Below are positions 14,300-22,399 of a stretch of 64,000 nucleotides of DNA, piece by piece. Numbering within the stretch: the first letter of the stretch is position 1; the number at the start of each line of letters is the position of its first letter. This DNA comes from Massilia sp. UMI-21 (GTDB lineage: Bacteria > Pseudomonadota > Gammaproteobacteria > Burkholderiales > Burkholderiaceae_D). The notes below the pieces were generated by a model. It did no database searches and was not told where the DNA came from. It saw nothing but the letters and a program-made list of their open reading frames with translations. The DNA is taken from contig CP063848.1 in the NCBI GenBank assembly GCA_015277795.1, positions 2,542,001 to 2,606,000 of the forward strand, in the 5' to 3' direction. The position numbers and the translations under genes are program-made.

Positions 14300-15000
14300 C
14301 TAGCACACTGAATAGCGAACTGACCGGACACGCCATGCACGAACTCAAAACCGACCCAGCAGTATTTGCCGCTGTCCTGGCTGGCGCGAAGACCCACGAA
14401 ATCCGCTTCGATGATCGTGGCTTTGCCGTTGGCGACACGCTGCTGCTGCGCGAAACCACGCACACCGGGGCGGAAATCAAGGCAGGCGCGCCGCTTGAAT
14501 ACACTGGCCGCACCACCACGCGCACGGTCAGCCACATCCAGACCGGCTACGGCCTCGCTGACGGCTGGTGCATTCTGTCGTTCGCCGGGGGCGCAGCACA
14601 ATCCCCTGCTGCACCGAATGAGCCAGTACAGGCATTGCCAGAACTGCCGGAACTGCCACGCCCAGCCTGCACCTACGCCGATCATAGCTACCCAGCGTTT
14701 AGCAAAGCGCAGATGCAGGACTACGCCCGCGCTGCCATTGCATCCTGCTGCGCTCTGCCTGCAAAGGATGATGCGCACGGCCACCGTGAGGACTGGTACC
14801 TCATGGCGAACGCGCGACGCATCACCGAGCAGCCCATCCGACTTGTCAGGACTATGACGAACAGGGAATTTGCGTCCGAGCTGTTCGCCACAGGTAGCAA
14901 CAGCGCGCACAAGATTTGCCTCGACGCTGGAATCAACCCTGACGGCTTCACGGTCGAGCGCGCTGCTCTTGCTGCATCTAATAAGGGAGAGTGGAAATGA
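14296..15000 (+). CDS. DUF3850 (ASCH/PUA-like) domain protein
   Basis: Protein of 234 aa. Residues about 14-90 form a DUF3850 domain: HELKTDPAVFAAVLAGAKTH, EIRFDDRGFAVGDTLLLRE, YTGR and SHIQTGYGLADGWCILSF are all diagnostic. These small ASCH-like domains are proposed RNA-binding modules related to PUA. The remaining residues are a Pro-rich linker and a mosaic accessory module (YPAFSKAQMQDYARAAI...). Start chosen by the ATGA overlap; an earlier in-frame ATG (14272) lies inside the preceding gene. Confidence 0.8.
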   Translation: MTSTLNSELTGHAMHELKTDPAVFAAVLAGAKTHEIRFDDRGFAVGDTLLLRETTHTGAEIKAGAPLEYTGRTTTRTVSHIQTGYGLADGWCILSFAGGAAQSPAAPNEPVQALPELPELPRPACTYADHSYPAFSKAQMQDYARAAIASCCALPAKDDAHGHREDWYLMANARRITEQPIRLVRTMTNREFASELFATGSNSAHKICLDAGINPDGFTVERAALAASNKGEWK

Positions 15001-15401
15001 GGCTGACGAAGGCGCAGCGCACCGATCTGCGCGCCAAGTTCGGCGGCCGGTGCGCCTACTGCGGCTGCGAGCTTGGTGAGCGGTTCCATGCGGATCACTT
15101 CGAGCCCTGCGAACGCAAGTTGAAGTTCGTAAGCGGCAAGGGCTTGATCGCCAGCGGGGAATTCCATCGGCCCGAGAGCAACCGCCTAGACAACTTCATG
15201 CCGGCATGCGCTCCATGCAACATCAGCAAGCACAGCATGACGTTGGAAGGTTGGCGCAACTGGCTCGCTGGGCATGTGAATTCGCTGAACCAATACCACC
15301 CCATCTACCGGCTCGCCAAGTCGTACGGGCTGATCGTTGAAACCGGCGCCGCTGTGGTCTTCCACTTCGAGCGCGTAGCACAGGAGTCTGCCAATGGATG
15401 A
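14997..15401 (+). CDS. HNH endonuclease family protein
   Basis: Protein of 134 aa with a compact HNH nuclease core. CAYCGC binds zinc, HADHFEP carries the catalytic His and metal ligand, an Asn follows in NRLDNFMPAC, and CAPCN completes the zinc site. Phage HNH proteins act in packaging, homing or defence. Here the gene is in the early operon, far from the terminase region, so a free-standing homing or accessory nuclease is more likely. The ATG at 14997 overlaps the previous stop. Confidence 0.85.
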   Translation: MRLTKAQRTDLRAKFGGRCAYCGCELGERFHADHFEPCERKLKFVSGKGLIASGEFHRPESNRLDNFMPACAPCNISKHSMTLEGWRNWLAGHVNSLNQYHPIYRLAKSYGLIVETGAAVVFHFERVAQESANG

Positions 15402-16029
15402 CCACCAAGAGCGCGAGCTGCGCGCCGAGTTTGAAGCCGAAATCCGCAAACTTGATGCCCCGCGTGACGCACTGGACCGCTGGCCCGATGGGCGTTACTT
15501 AGCCGAGGCAATCGAGGATTACTGGACCGGCTTCAAGATGGCTCGCCGTTCTTCTCCCTCAACACAAAGGCAGGGAGAGGGATGGGGACCGATCAAGACC
15601 GTGGGCGACATGGTGCGCAACCTGCTGACGCTCGACCAGAGCGCCCCGATCCATGCCGCATTCCATGTGGACTTCGTTGGGGAGCGCCGCTGCCGCACTC
15701 GGCCTCTTACCATCAGCCGCGAGCGTGTCATCGACGGCAAGTGGGTAGACAACACGCGCAAAGACGTGCCCTACGAGCATGTCGTGTGGGCCAAGCGCGA
15801 TGAGCGGCAGGGAGAGGAAGCGCGGGATGCGGCGCGTCTTCAGTTCCTCATGCGCGATATTGACGGGTTCGTCGGCGTCAAGTGGGATAAGCACCAATAC
15901 GCCATCCATTTTGCGAAACATAGTGGACGCGACGAGCCGACTGAGGAAGACGAATTGCTCGGCTTGCGCATGATGATCGACGCCGCAATGGTTGCTCATC
16001 CAGGCAATGCAGCAGAAGGGAGCGCGTAA
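15394..16029 (+). CDS. Mosaic phage accessory protein (211 aa)
   Basis: Starts MDDHQERELRAEFEAEIRKL. It has modules typical of phage accessory proteins: WPDGRYLAEAIEDYWTGFKM and a C-terminal DAARLQFLMRDIDGFVGVKW with a final MMIDAAM helix. No catalytic residues are evident. It overlaps the HNH gene by eight bases and shares a base with the next start. Confidence 0.7.
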   Translation: MDDHQERELRAEFEAEIRKLDAPRDALDRWPDGRYLAEAIEDYWTGFKMARRSSPSTQRQGEGWGPIKTVGDMVRNLLTLDQSAPIHAAFHVDFVGERRCRTRPLTISRERVIDGKWVDNTRKDVPYEHVVWAKRDERQGEEARDAARLQFLMRDIDGFVGVKWDKHQYAIHFAKHSGRDEPTEEDELLGLRMMIDAAMVAHPGNAAEGSA

Positions 16030-16130
16030 TGGAATCGCTGTTCATCGGCGGCATCGTGTTCGCGATCTTCGGCATCGGCTTCTGGTTCGGGCGTATTTGG
16101 GAGCGGTGCGGCAAGGGAGGCCAGGCATGA
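16029..16130 (+). CDS. Tiny membrane protein (33 aa)
   Basis: Translates to MESLFIGGIVFAIFGIGFWF followed by GRIWERCGKGGQA. A single membrane helix (about residues 3-22) with a basic tail. The ATG begins on the last base of the preceding TAA. A further 22-codon frame (16127-16195) is coupled to its stop but has no other support. Confidence 0.5.
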   Translation: MESLFIGGIVFAIFGIGFWFGRIWERCGKGGQA

Positions 16131-16194
16131 CCCTCAACGGCTGCCACAACAAGCCGCGGCCGGTCGCCGGCGCATGGTCGCCGTGCCGTTCTTG

Positions 16195-16299
16195 ATGACG
16201 ACCGAGTGCCAATATACGAAGACAACGCCGGATCCGCGATGCGCGGGGTGTGTGCACGAGAATACGGAAGTGATAGGAAAGGAGAAAGGCAATGAGTGA
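16195..16299 (+). CDS. Tiny Cys-containing protein (34 aa)
   Basis: Translates to MTTECQYTKTTPDPRCAGCV followed by HENTEVIGKEKGNE. Cys5, CxxC and His could form one zinc knuckle, a pattern seen in tiny phage proteins. It overlaps the start of the excisionase-like gene. An ATG seven codons earlier is in frame. Low but real support. Confidence 0.4.
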   Translation: MTTECQYTKTTPDPRCAGCVHENTEVIGKEKGNE

Positions 16300-16543
16300 G
16301 AAGGAAATCTTGAGCGCGATCCTGCAGAAGCTCAGCGAGAAGGTGATCCCGATCGAGTTCGACCTCTGGGATGCGTCGCACATCGCGGCCTACCTGAAGC
16401 GGTCCCATAGCACAGTGCGAGACAAGATTCTATGTTTGCCGAGCTTCCCGAAGCCGATCCGCATCCAGACGGCGAACGGCACCGGGCATCCGCTCTACAA
16501 GGCCCGCGAGGTAGTCCGGTGGGCGGAAAGCTTGCAGGCCTGA
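16292..16543 (+). CDS. Excisionase-like helix-turn-helix protein
   Basis: Protein of 83 aa with a MerR/AlpA-like winged helix: DASHIAAYLKRSHSTVRDKI, a LPSFPKPIRIQ wing, and PLYKAREVVRWAESLQA. Size and fold fit phage Xis or AlpA-type activators of excision, and it is the last gene of the rightward early operon where xis is expected. AAAGGAGAAAGGC precedes the ATG. No integrase gene follows; the stop directly abuts the stop of the convergent GIY-YIG gene (TGATCA). Confidence 0.72.
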   Translation: MSEKEILSAILQKLSEKVIPIEFDLWDASHIAAYLKRSHSTVRDKILCLPSFPKPIRIQTANGTGHPLYKAREVVRWAESLQA

Positions 16544-17038
16544 TCAGGAGGCTCGGTCCAAGCCGAGCTTCTTAACGATGTCGAAGTAGGTGCTCAGCCG
16601 CGGAATGTAGCCGTTCAGCGGAGGACTCAGGCGACGAATGTAGTAGGCCTCGACCGCCGGCGCGTGAAACTTCGGCACTTCGATGTACGTGTGCGAAGTC
16701 CACTCGAACCCATTGCGTTCATGCTGCTCAGCTCGAGCAGCGAAGTTTTGGCTCTGTCCAACGTAGATGCACACGTCGCCGCGGAATAGAAAATAGACCC
16801 CGCTCGCCTGCGGCATACTCGAGGCCGTGCGCGCTGCCCGAATTTCATCGTCGCTAAAGTGAAAGCATCGTGCATAATGCTCAAGCCATTTGATGGGAAT
16901 CTTCTGAGTGCTATTGGCGCAATCCCACTGGAAGTGCCGGTCGACTCCGGCGCTTAATTCCCTGATCGGCTCCCTGTAGCGCTCGCGCTGATAAAGCGCC
17001 TCCCAATAGGCCAAATCGGTGGCGGAATTTTCTGGCAT
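16544..17038 (-). CDS. GIY-YIG nuclease domain protein
   Basis: Protein of 164 aa. A helical N-terminal region (about residues 1-75) precedes a GIY-YIG core: GVY (80-82), IYVGQS (91-96), an Arg near 102, a His near 106 and a conserved Glu in APAVEAYYIRRLSPPLNGY. It may be a homing or repair-type nuclease carried as prophage cargo. The ATG at 17038 follows GAGGGAG at about 12 nt; a longer frame starts at 17125 with no support. It is convergent with the excisionase-like gene and marks the right end of clear phage content. Confidence 0.82.
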   Translation of the reverse strand: MPENSATDLAYWEALYQRERYREPIRELSAGVDRHFQWDCANSTQKIPIKWLEHYARCFHFSDDEIRAARTASSMPQASGVYFLFRGDVCIYVGQSQNFAARAEQHERNGFEWTSHTYIEVPKFHAPAVEAYYIRRLSPPLNGYIPRLSTYFDIVKKLGLDRAS

Positions 17039-17212
17039 TTTTTTGGCAGCTCCCTCTGCAACCTGTTGAATTTGCAGAGTTAACGCTACCGGCTCCGGGC
17101 ACAAGGTGCATGCCCCCTGCGGCATGTGCCGAAATCAAGGCAGTCATCCCCCTGCTATCCTGCTGTTTCCGCGATGGCTATGTCGGCCCAGGTGTCCAGT
17201 GTCGCTGCTTCG

Positions 17213-17812
17213 TCAGTGCGCCGCCGCGACCACCGCTACCGTGCCCCTGTGCGGATTTGCCGGCGGCGCTTCGCTGCGCGCCGCGATCTCCCGATCCGCC
17301 CCCTCGTACACCCGGGTGCTATGGCGCCACCACAGCACGCCGGCCACCACACCGGCGGCGATCGCGACCGGCGGCGAGGCCGACAGCAAGACCGCCGGGT
17401 TGTTGACGGCGGCGCCACTCCACAGCGCGCCCGAGGTCTTGATGACCAGCCGTTTCTCGTCTTCCGGCAGCTTGTCGGCGAGTTTCACCAGGCCGATCTT
17501 GGCGCCGGTGAGCGCAATCAGCCCGGCCGGCGAGGTCGCGATCAGCGGATTCAGCTCGAGCGCGCCGCTCGAGATTGCCAGGCCGGTGCTGATGCCGTCC
17601 GCCATGGCGGCCTGCATCGCGTGCTTGTCGAGTCGCTCGAGCCTGATCTTGCTCCGCTGTTCGGCGCAAGGCTCCGCCCAGCCGGCCAGGTCCGGCGCCG
17701 CCGAGGAGGGACCACGGCCGGTCGCGCATCCGACCAGGGCGGGAACGACGAGCAGGACGGTGGCGGCCATCCTGGCGAGGTGACGATACGGTGCAGTGCA
17801 TTGATTGGGCAT
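17213..17812 (-). CDS. Putative lipoprotein, DUF5658-like
   Basis: Protein of 199 aa with a lipoprotein signal ending VVPALVGC, which places Cys29 as the lipidated residue; an Asp is not at +2, so outer-membrane sorting is likely. The body has the pattern MADGISTGLAISSGALELNP then LTGAKIGLVKLADKLP, reminiscent of DUF5658-type membrane proteins, and a hydrophobic stretch PPVAIAAGVVAGVLWW near residues 150-167. Composition and orientation differ from the phage genes, so I place it outside the prophage. The function is not known. Confidence 0.75.
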   Translation of the reverse strand: MPNQCTAPYRHLARMAATVLLVVPALVGCATGRGPSSAAPDLAGWAEPCAEQRSKIRLERLDKHAMQAAMADGISTGLAISSGALELNPLIATSPAGLIALTGAKIGLVKLADKLPEDEKRLVIKTSGALWSGAAVNNPAVLLSASPPVAIAAGVVAGVLWWRHSTRVYEGADREIAARSEAPPANPHRGTVAVVAAAH

Positions 17813-18069
17813 GATCCAACTCCTTGCATGACGGTTCGGTCGAGACGCGCTGCCTGGCGTGGCTGATCAATCAGACAAGCTTAGTATTCAGTAAATACCT
17901 TTTTGACAAGAATGGCCTGCGCAAGCGCAGCCCAGCGGATGAGCAAACGCAGGGCAGCCGAGCGTGCCGGGCTTCGATCCATGCACTCATCCATTGGTCG
18001 TGCCGCCGGTATGGTGTAGCATGCCGAACGGCGGCGTACCCCCTTCCCGCCGTAGCATGAGGACAAGAA

Positions 18070-18864
18070 TTGAACATCACTATCAATGACGAACTGCGCG
18101 CCTTCGTCGACCCACTGACCGACATCGAATACGCCGCGCTCGAGCGCAGCCTGCTGGCCGAGGGCTGCCGCGACGCGCTGGTGCTGTGGCGCGACACCCT
18201 GATCGACGGCCATAACCGCTACGAGATCTGCCAGAAGCACGGGATTCCTTTCCGTACCGTGCACAACAACAACTTCGCGTCGATCGACGACGTGATGCTG
18301 TGGATGATCGACAACCACCTGGCGCGCCGCAGCGTGTCGGACTTCCAGCGCGGCGTGCTGGCGCTCAAGAAGAAAGAGATCGTCACCGCCCGCATGGCCG
18401 AGGCGCTGGCATCGGCGCCGCCCGAGCCGGAAGCCGACGACCTCGATTCGCGCCCGCCGCCGCCCTGGAACACCCGCGAAGACGTGGCCAAGGCCGCGCG
18501 CGTGTCGGCCAATACCATCAGCCAGATCGAACGCATCCAGAAGGCCGCCACGCCCGAGCTGCGCGAGGCGGTGCGCACCGGCGCGATCTCGATCAATGCG
18601 GCCGCCAACGTGGCCCAGCTGCCGGAAGAGGTACAGAAGGCCGCTGTCGCCGGCGGACGCAAGGAATTGCAGCAGGCCGCGCGCCAGGTGCGCGAGCAGA
18701 AGATGGCCACCCGCCCGAAGAAAGAGACGGTCGCGGGCGACCCGGCCGACGAGCTGGCGGCGGCGCGCGCCGAGATCGCCTCGCTGAAGGACCGCGTGGC
18801 GACCTTGTTGACCGAGAACGAAGTGCTCAAGCAGCGCCTGGTCCACGCCGGCGTCACCCAGTAA
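18070..18864 (+). CDS. Orphan ParB-like protein
   Basis: Protein of 264 aa. The N-terminal region (residues 1-95) is ParB/Srx-like: DIEYAALERSLLAEGCRDAL and LIDGHNRYEICQKHGIPF. A central HTH follows (REDVAKAARVSANTISQIER), and a coiled coil ends the protein (about 225-264, DELAAARAEIASLKDRVATL). The TTG at 18070 is the only start before the conserved region; GAGGA lies about 6 nt upstream. No parA or parS cluster is visible, so it is not a standard chromosome partition pair. It may be a plasmid- or phage-derived ParB-like regulator near the prophage border. Confidence 0.8.
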   Translation: MNITINDELRAFVDPLTDIEYAALERSLLAEGCRDALVLWRDTLIDGHNRYEICQKHGIPFRTVHNNNFASIDDVMLWMIDNHLARRSVSDFQRGVLALKKKEIVTARMAEALASAPPEPEADDLDSRPPPPWNTREDVAKAARVSANTISQIERIQKAATPELREAVRTGAISINAAANVAQLPEEVQKAAVAGGRKELQQAARQVREQKMATRPKKETVAGDPADELAAARAEIASLKDRVATLLTENEVLKQRLVHAGVTQ

Positions 18865-18908
18865 GCACGATCAACAGCTACCCAAGTACCAGCACAAGGA
18901 GACATCGC

Positions 18909-21149
18909 ATGACGAGCACCCGCATCCTCCTGCCGGCCTTCCTGGCCTGCGCTCTCGGCGCCGCACCGGCCATCGCCGCACCGGCGCCGCCGGCGCAGGC
19001 GCAGGCTGACCGGCAGGCCCCGGCCGCGTCCGACCTGGCGCGCTGGAAGAAGACGGCGCAGCGGGTGACGATCATGCGCGACAAGTGGGGCATCCCGCAC
19101 GTGTTCGGCAAGAGCGACGCCGATGCCGTGTTCGGCCTGCTGTACGCGCAGGCCGAGGACGACTTCAACCGGGTCGAGCTCAACTACATCAATGCGATGG
19201 GCCGCCTGGCCGAGGTCGAGGGCGAGCAGGAACTCTGGCGCGACCTGCGCATGAAGATGTACATCCAGCCTTCCGACATGCAGGCCAAGTACGCCGCCAG
19301 CCCGGCCTGGCTGAAAGCGCTGATGGTCGGCTTTGCCGACGGCCTGAACTACTACCTGCATACCCACCCGGAAGTGAAGCCGAAGCTGATCACCCGTTTC
19401 GAGCCCTGGATGGCGCTGAGCTTCAGCGAGGGCAGCATCGGCGGCGATATCGAATCGATCGACCTGAAGGACCTGGCGCGCTTCTACGGCAAGCGCCCCC
19501 AGGCAACGATGGCAGACAAGGTGGCGGCCCTGGACAAGGGTTTCGATGCCGAGCCGCGCGGCTCGAACGGCTTCGCAATCGCGCCCAGGCTGTCGCGTTC
19601 CGGGAATGCGCTGCTGCTGATTAACCCGCACACCTCGTTCTACTTCCGGCCCGAAGTGCACATGGTCAGCGAGCAGGGCCTGAATGCCTACGGCGCCGTG
19701 ACCTGGGGCCAGTTCTTCATCTACCAGGGTTTCAACGACAAGGCCGGCTGGATGCATACCTCGGGCGGCGGCGACGTCATCGACGAATACCTCGAGACCG
19801 TGGTCGAGCGGGACGGCAAATTCTTCTACCGGTACGGCGATGGCTTGCGGCCGATGCGGGCAAGGCCGATCACGCTGCCCTACAAGACCCCGTCCGGCGC
19901 CATGGCCAGCCGCACGGTCACGGCCTACTTCACCCACCACGGCCCGGTGGTGCGCGAGCAGGGCGGCAAGTGGGTGGCCGTGAAGATGATGGACGAGCCG
20001 CTCAAGGCGCTTACGCAGTCCTACACCCGCACCAAGGCGCGCGACTACGCCGCCTTCTACAAGGCGATGCAACTGCGCACCAACTCGTCGAACAATACGG
20101 TGTATGCCGACGCGCAGGGCAACATCGCCTACTTCCACGGCAACTTCATTCCGAAGCGCGACCCGCGCTTCGACTGGTCCAGGCCGGTGGACGGCAGCAC
20201 GCCCGCCACCGAATGGCAGGGCCTGCACGCCATCCCGGACACCATCACGCTGTTCAACCCGGCCAGCGGCTACATCTCGAATACCAACAACTGGCCGTTC
20301 AGCGCTTCCGGCGCGAGCAGCCCGAAGCGCCAGGACTATCCGGCCTACATGTGGTCGCTGCCGGAGAACGCGCGCGGCCGCCACGCCGAGCGGGTCCTGA
20401 AGGATGCCCGCGGCTTCACCCTCGACAGCCTGATCGCGGCCGCCTACGACAGCTACCTGACCGCCTTCGAGCCGCTGCTGCCGCAGCTGCTGCAGGACTA
20501 CGACGCCCTGGCGGCGGGCGACCCGCGCAAGGCGGCCCTGGCGGCCCAGGTGGCCAGCCTGCGCGGCTGGGACCTGCGCTCCGGCGTGGACTCCAAGCCG
20601 ACCTCGCTGGCCATCTACTGGGCCCAGGACATGGTGGCCCAGCATGCGCCGCGCGCCCGCGCCCAGGGCACGCCGGTGGTCGATTTCATCACCGGCAGCC
20701 TGAATGCGGACGAGCGCCTGGCGTCGCTGCAGCGGGCATCGAGCAAGCTCGACGCCGACTTCGGCAGCTGGCAGACCCCGTGGGGCGAGATCAACCGCTT
20801 CCAGCGCGCCAGCGGCGAGGTCGAGCAGCAGTACGACGACGGCAAGCCGAGCTGGCCGGTGGGCTTCGCGTCGGCCAACTGGGGTTCGCTGGCCTCGTTC
20901 GGTATGGTGGCCAAGCAAAAGACCAAGCGCATCTACGGCGACCGTGGCAACAGCTTCGTCGCGGTGGTGGAATTCGGCCCGCGCGTGCGCGCCAAGAGTA
21001 TCCTTGCGGGTGGCAACAGCAACAACCCGGCCTCGAAGCACTTTGCCGACCAGGCGGAAATGTACAGCCGCGGCGAGTTCAAGGACGTGCTGTTCTACAA
21101 GGAAGACATCGAGCAGCAGCTGGAGCGCAAGTACCACCCGGGAATGTAG
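18909..21149 (+). CDS. Penicillin acylase / AHL acylase family (S45) hydrolase
   Basis: Secreted Ntn-hydrolase of 746 aa with a signal peptide (cleavage near AIA-AP, about residue 24). A spacer and the autoprocessing point Gly218-Ser219 in RGSNGFAIAP would release the beta chain, whose N-terminal Ser219 is the nucleophile. Other family features are HTSFYFRPEVH and FTHHGPVV (oxyanion/His region) and an Asn in NSSNNTVYAD. The family covers penicillin acylases, cephalosporin acylases and acyl-homoserine lactone acylases (PvdQ, QuiP, AhlM). Substrate cannot be told from sequence. RBS AAGGAG precedes the ATG. Confidence 0.88.
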   Translation: MTSTRILLPAFLACALGAAPAIAAPAPPAQAQADRQAPAASDLARWKKTAQRVTIMRDKWGIPHVFGKSDADAVFGLLYAQAEDDFNRVELNYINAMGRLAEVEGEQELWRDLRMKMYIQPSDMQAKYAASPAWLKALMVGFADGLNYYLHTHPEVKPKLITRFEPWMALSFSEGSIGGDIESIDLKDLARFYGKRPQATMADKVAALDKGFDAEPRGSNGFAIAPRLSRSGNALLLINPHTSFYFRPEVHMVSEQGLNAYGAVTWGQFFIYQGFNDKAGWMHTSGGGDVIDEYLETVVERDGKFFYRYGDGLRPMRARPITLPYKTPSGAMASRTVTAYFTHHGPVVREQGGKWVAVKMMDEPLKALTQSYTRTKARDYAAFYKAMQLRTNSSNNTVYADAQGNIAYFHGNFIPKRDPRFDWSRPVDGSTPATEWQGLHAIPDTITLFNPASGYISNTNNWPFSASGASSPKRQDYPAYMWSLPENARGRHAERVLKDARGFTLDSLIAAAYDSYLTAFEPLLPQLLQDYDALAAGDPRKAALAAQVASLRGWDLRSGVDSKPTSLAIYWAQDMVAQHAPRARAQGTPVVDFITGSLNADERLASLQRASSKLDADFGSWQTPWGEINRFQRASGEVEQQYDDGKPSWPVGFASANWGSLASFGMVAKQKTKRIYGDRGNSFVAVVEFGPRVRAKSILAGGNSNNPASKHFADQAEMYSRGEFKDVLFYKEDIEQQLERKYHPGM

Positions 21150-21160
21150 GAAGAACCGAC

Positions 21161-21715
21161 ATGCGCATGAGCGAGCGGCACAGGATGCTGGCGGGCGAAC
21201 CCTACCACGCGAGCGACCCCGAACTGGTGGCCGAGCAAAGCCTCGCCGCGGCCTGGCTGGCGCGCTACAACGCCGCACTGGGACAGCCCGCGTCGGTGTG
21301 GCGCACCCTGCTGGCCGAGCGCCTGGGGGCGCTGGGCGAGGGCAGCATCGTGCGCCCGCCCTTCCATTGCGACTACGGCTGGAACATCCGGCTTGGCAGC
21401 CGCGTATTCGTCAATTTCAACTGCATCGTCCTCGATGTGGCGCCGGTGACGATCGGCGACGATACCCGCATCGGTCCGGCGGTGCAGATCTACACCGCCG
21501 AGCATCCGCTCGACCCGGAACTGCGCCGCAGCGGCCTGGAATCCGGGCGCCCGGTCACGATCGGCCGCAACGCCTGGATCGGCGGCGGCGCCATCATCCT
21601 GCCGGGCGTGCGCATCGGCGACGAGGCCGTGGTCGGCGCCGGCAGCGTGGTCACGCACGACGTGCCGGACGGCGCGCGTGTGGCCGGCAATCCGGCGCGC
21701 CCGCACCCGGGCTGA
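21161..21715 (+). CDS. Maltose/sugar O-acetyltransferase (Maa-type)
   Basis: Protein of 184 aa with the N-terminal Mac domain (RMLAGEPYHASDPELVAEQS) and a left-handed beta-helix with hexapeptide repeats (IGDDTRIGPAVQIYTAEHPL ... GRPVTIGRNAWIGGGAIILPGVRIGDEAVVGAGSVVTHDVP). The His in AEHPLD and the Trp in NAWIG are typical of the acetyl-CoA binding and catalytic site. It transfers acetyl groups from acetyl-CoA to sugars such as maltose or glucose. It lies 11 bases after the acylase stop, so the two may be co-transcribed. The ATG at 21167 is an alternative start. Confidence 0.92.
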   Translation: MRMSERHRMLAGEPYHASDPELVAEQSLAAAWLARYNAALGQPASVWRTLLAERLGALGEGSIVRPPFHCDYGWNIRLGSRVFVNFNCIVLDVAPVTIGDDTRIGPAVQIYTAEHPLDPELRRSGLESGRPVTIGRNAWIGGGAIILPGVRIGDEAVVGAGSVVTHDVPDGARVAGNPARPHPG

Positions 21716-21755
21716 GGGGCGCCGGGGCGCTGGTGCCGTGGGCGGGGTGCTTGTT

Positions 21756-21761
21756 ATAATC
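21756..21761 (+). promoter_or_regulatory. -10 box TATAAT upstream of tdk
   Basis: Perfect TATAAT hexamer, with transcription starting near 21768 and a leader of about 45 bases to the tdk start. No good -35 is visible at 16-18 bp, so the promoter may need an activator. The Maa gene ends 40 bases upstream. Confidence 0.5.
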
Positions 21762-21813
21762 CTGCAATTCTTCATCTCGACCCGTGTCGACAACCGCAGT
21801 TCAGGGCAGTGCC

Positions 21814-22365
21814 GTGGCAAAACTCTATTTCAGGTATTCGGCGATGAACGCCGGCAAATCGACCTCCCTGTTGCAGGTGGCGCACAACTACGAAGAGCAG
21901 GGCCAGCAGGTCAAGCTCTACACGGCGGCGATCGACGACCGTTACGGCGTCGGCAGGATCACCTCGCGCCTGGGCCCGCAGCGCCAGGTCGACCTGTTCG
22001 ATAGCCAGACCGATTTTCTTGCCAGCGCACCGCCGGTGGCCTGCATCCTGGTCGACGAGGCCCAGTTCCTGACCACCGTCCAGGTTGGACAATTGCACCA
22101 GGTGGCCCAGGTGCGCGGCATTCCGGTCATCTGCTACGGCTTGCGCAGCGATTTCCGCGGCCAACCGTTCCCGGGTTCGGCCTACCTGCTGGCCCTGGCC
22201 GACGACATCGAGGAAATCAAGAACATCTGCAGCTGCGGCAAGAAGGCGACCATGAACATCCGGGTCGATTGCGAGGGCCGCCGCATCCGCGAGGGCGAAC
22301 AGGTCAGCATCGGCGGCAACGAAAGCTACCGCCAGGCCTGCGGCCGCTGCTTCTACGCCCGCTGA
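21814..22365 (+). CDS. tdk: Thymidine kinase (type II)
   Basis: Protein of 183 aa aligned with E. coli Tdk from the start: VAKLYFRYSAMNAGKSTSLL (Walker A region SAMNAGKS), then LVDEAQFL (Walker B), YGLRSDFRGQPFPGS (lasso/thymidine-binding) and CSCGKKA with a second C-terminal Cys pair CGRCF for zinc. It phosphorylates thymidine and deoxyuridine in the salvage pathway. I chose the GTG at 21814 because homologues begin at this point; the frame is open from a GTG at 21784. Promoter TATAAT lies at 21756-21761. Confidence 0.93.
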   Translation: MAKLYFRYSAMNAGKSTSLLQVAHNYEEQGQQVKLYTAAIDDRYGVGRITSRLGPQRQVDLFDSQTDFLASAPPVACILVDEAQFLTTVQVGQLHQVAQVRGIPVICYGLRSDFRGQPFPGSAYLLALADDIEEIKNICSCGKKATMNIRVDCEGRRIREGEQVSIGGNESYRQACGRCFYAR

Positions 22366-22399
22366 GCGGCGCGGCAGGACTGAGGCGCAGCTGATCCGG

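Larger units (their letters stand above)
1..17100. mobile_element. Right part of a lambdoid-type prophage
   Basis: A run of short, tightly overlapping genes with phage functions: NinG, NinB, DnaC-like loader, replication initiator, YdaS/YdaT-like regulators, S24 repressor, two DNA methyltransferases and an excisionase-like protein. The layout is two early operons diverging from a repressor region, as in lambda. Structural, lysis and packaging genes are not in the window and should lie to the left. The right border is placed between the GIY-YIG gene (ending at 17038 on its 5' side) and the host-like lipoprotein gene at 17213. No att core can be defined without the other end. Confidence 0.9.

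Noticed and set aside
1-17100. Anti-phage defence island
   Set aside because: Methyltransferases, HNH and GIY-YIG genes are present, but no restriction enzyme, cas gene, retron or other defence core was seen; they fit phage accessory roles.
17039-17212. Possible tRNA or att site at the prophage right border
   Set aside because: No cloverleaf could be built, and no repeat can be identified without the left prophage end.
18219-21278. Very long minus-strand frame (over 1000 codons) opposite the acylase gene
   Set aside because: It is antisense to two clear genes (ParB-like and acylase), rich in Arg/Val/His/Ala with no domain, a typical GC-rich shadow frame.
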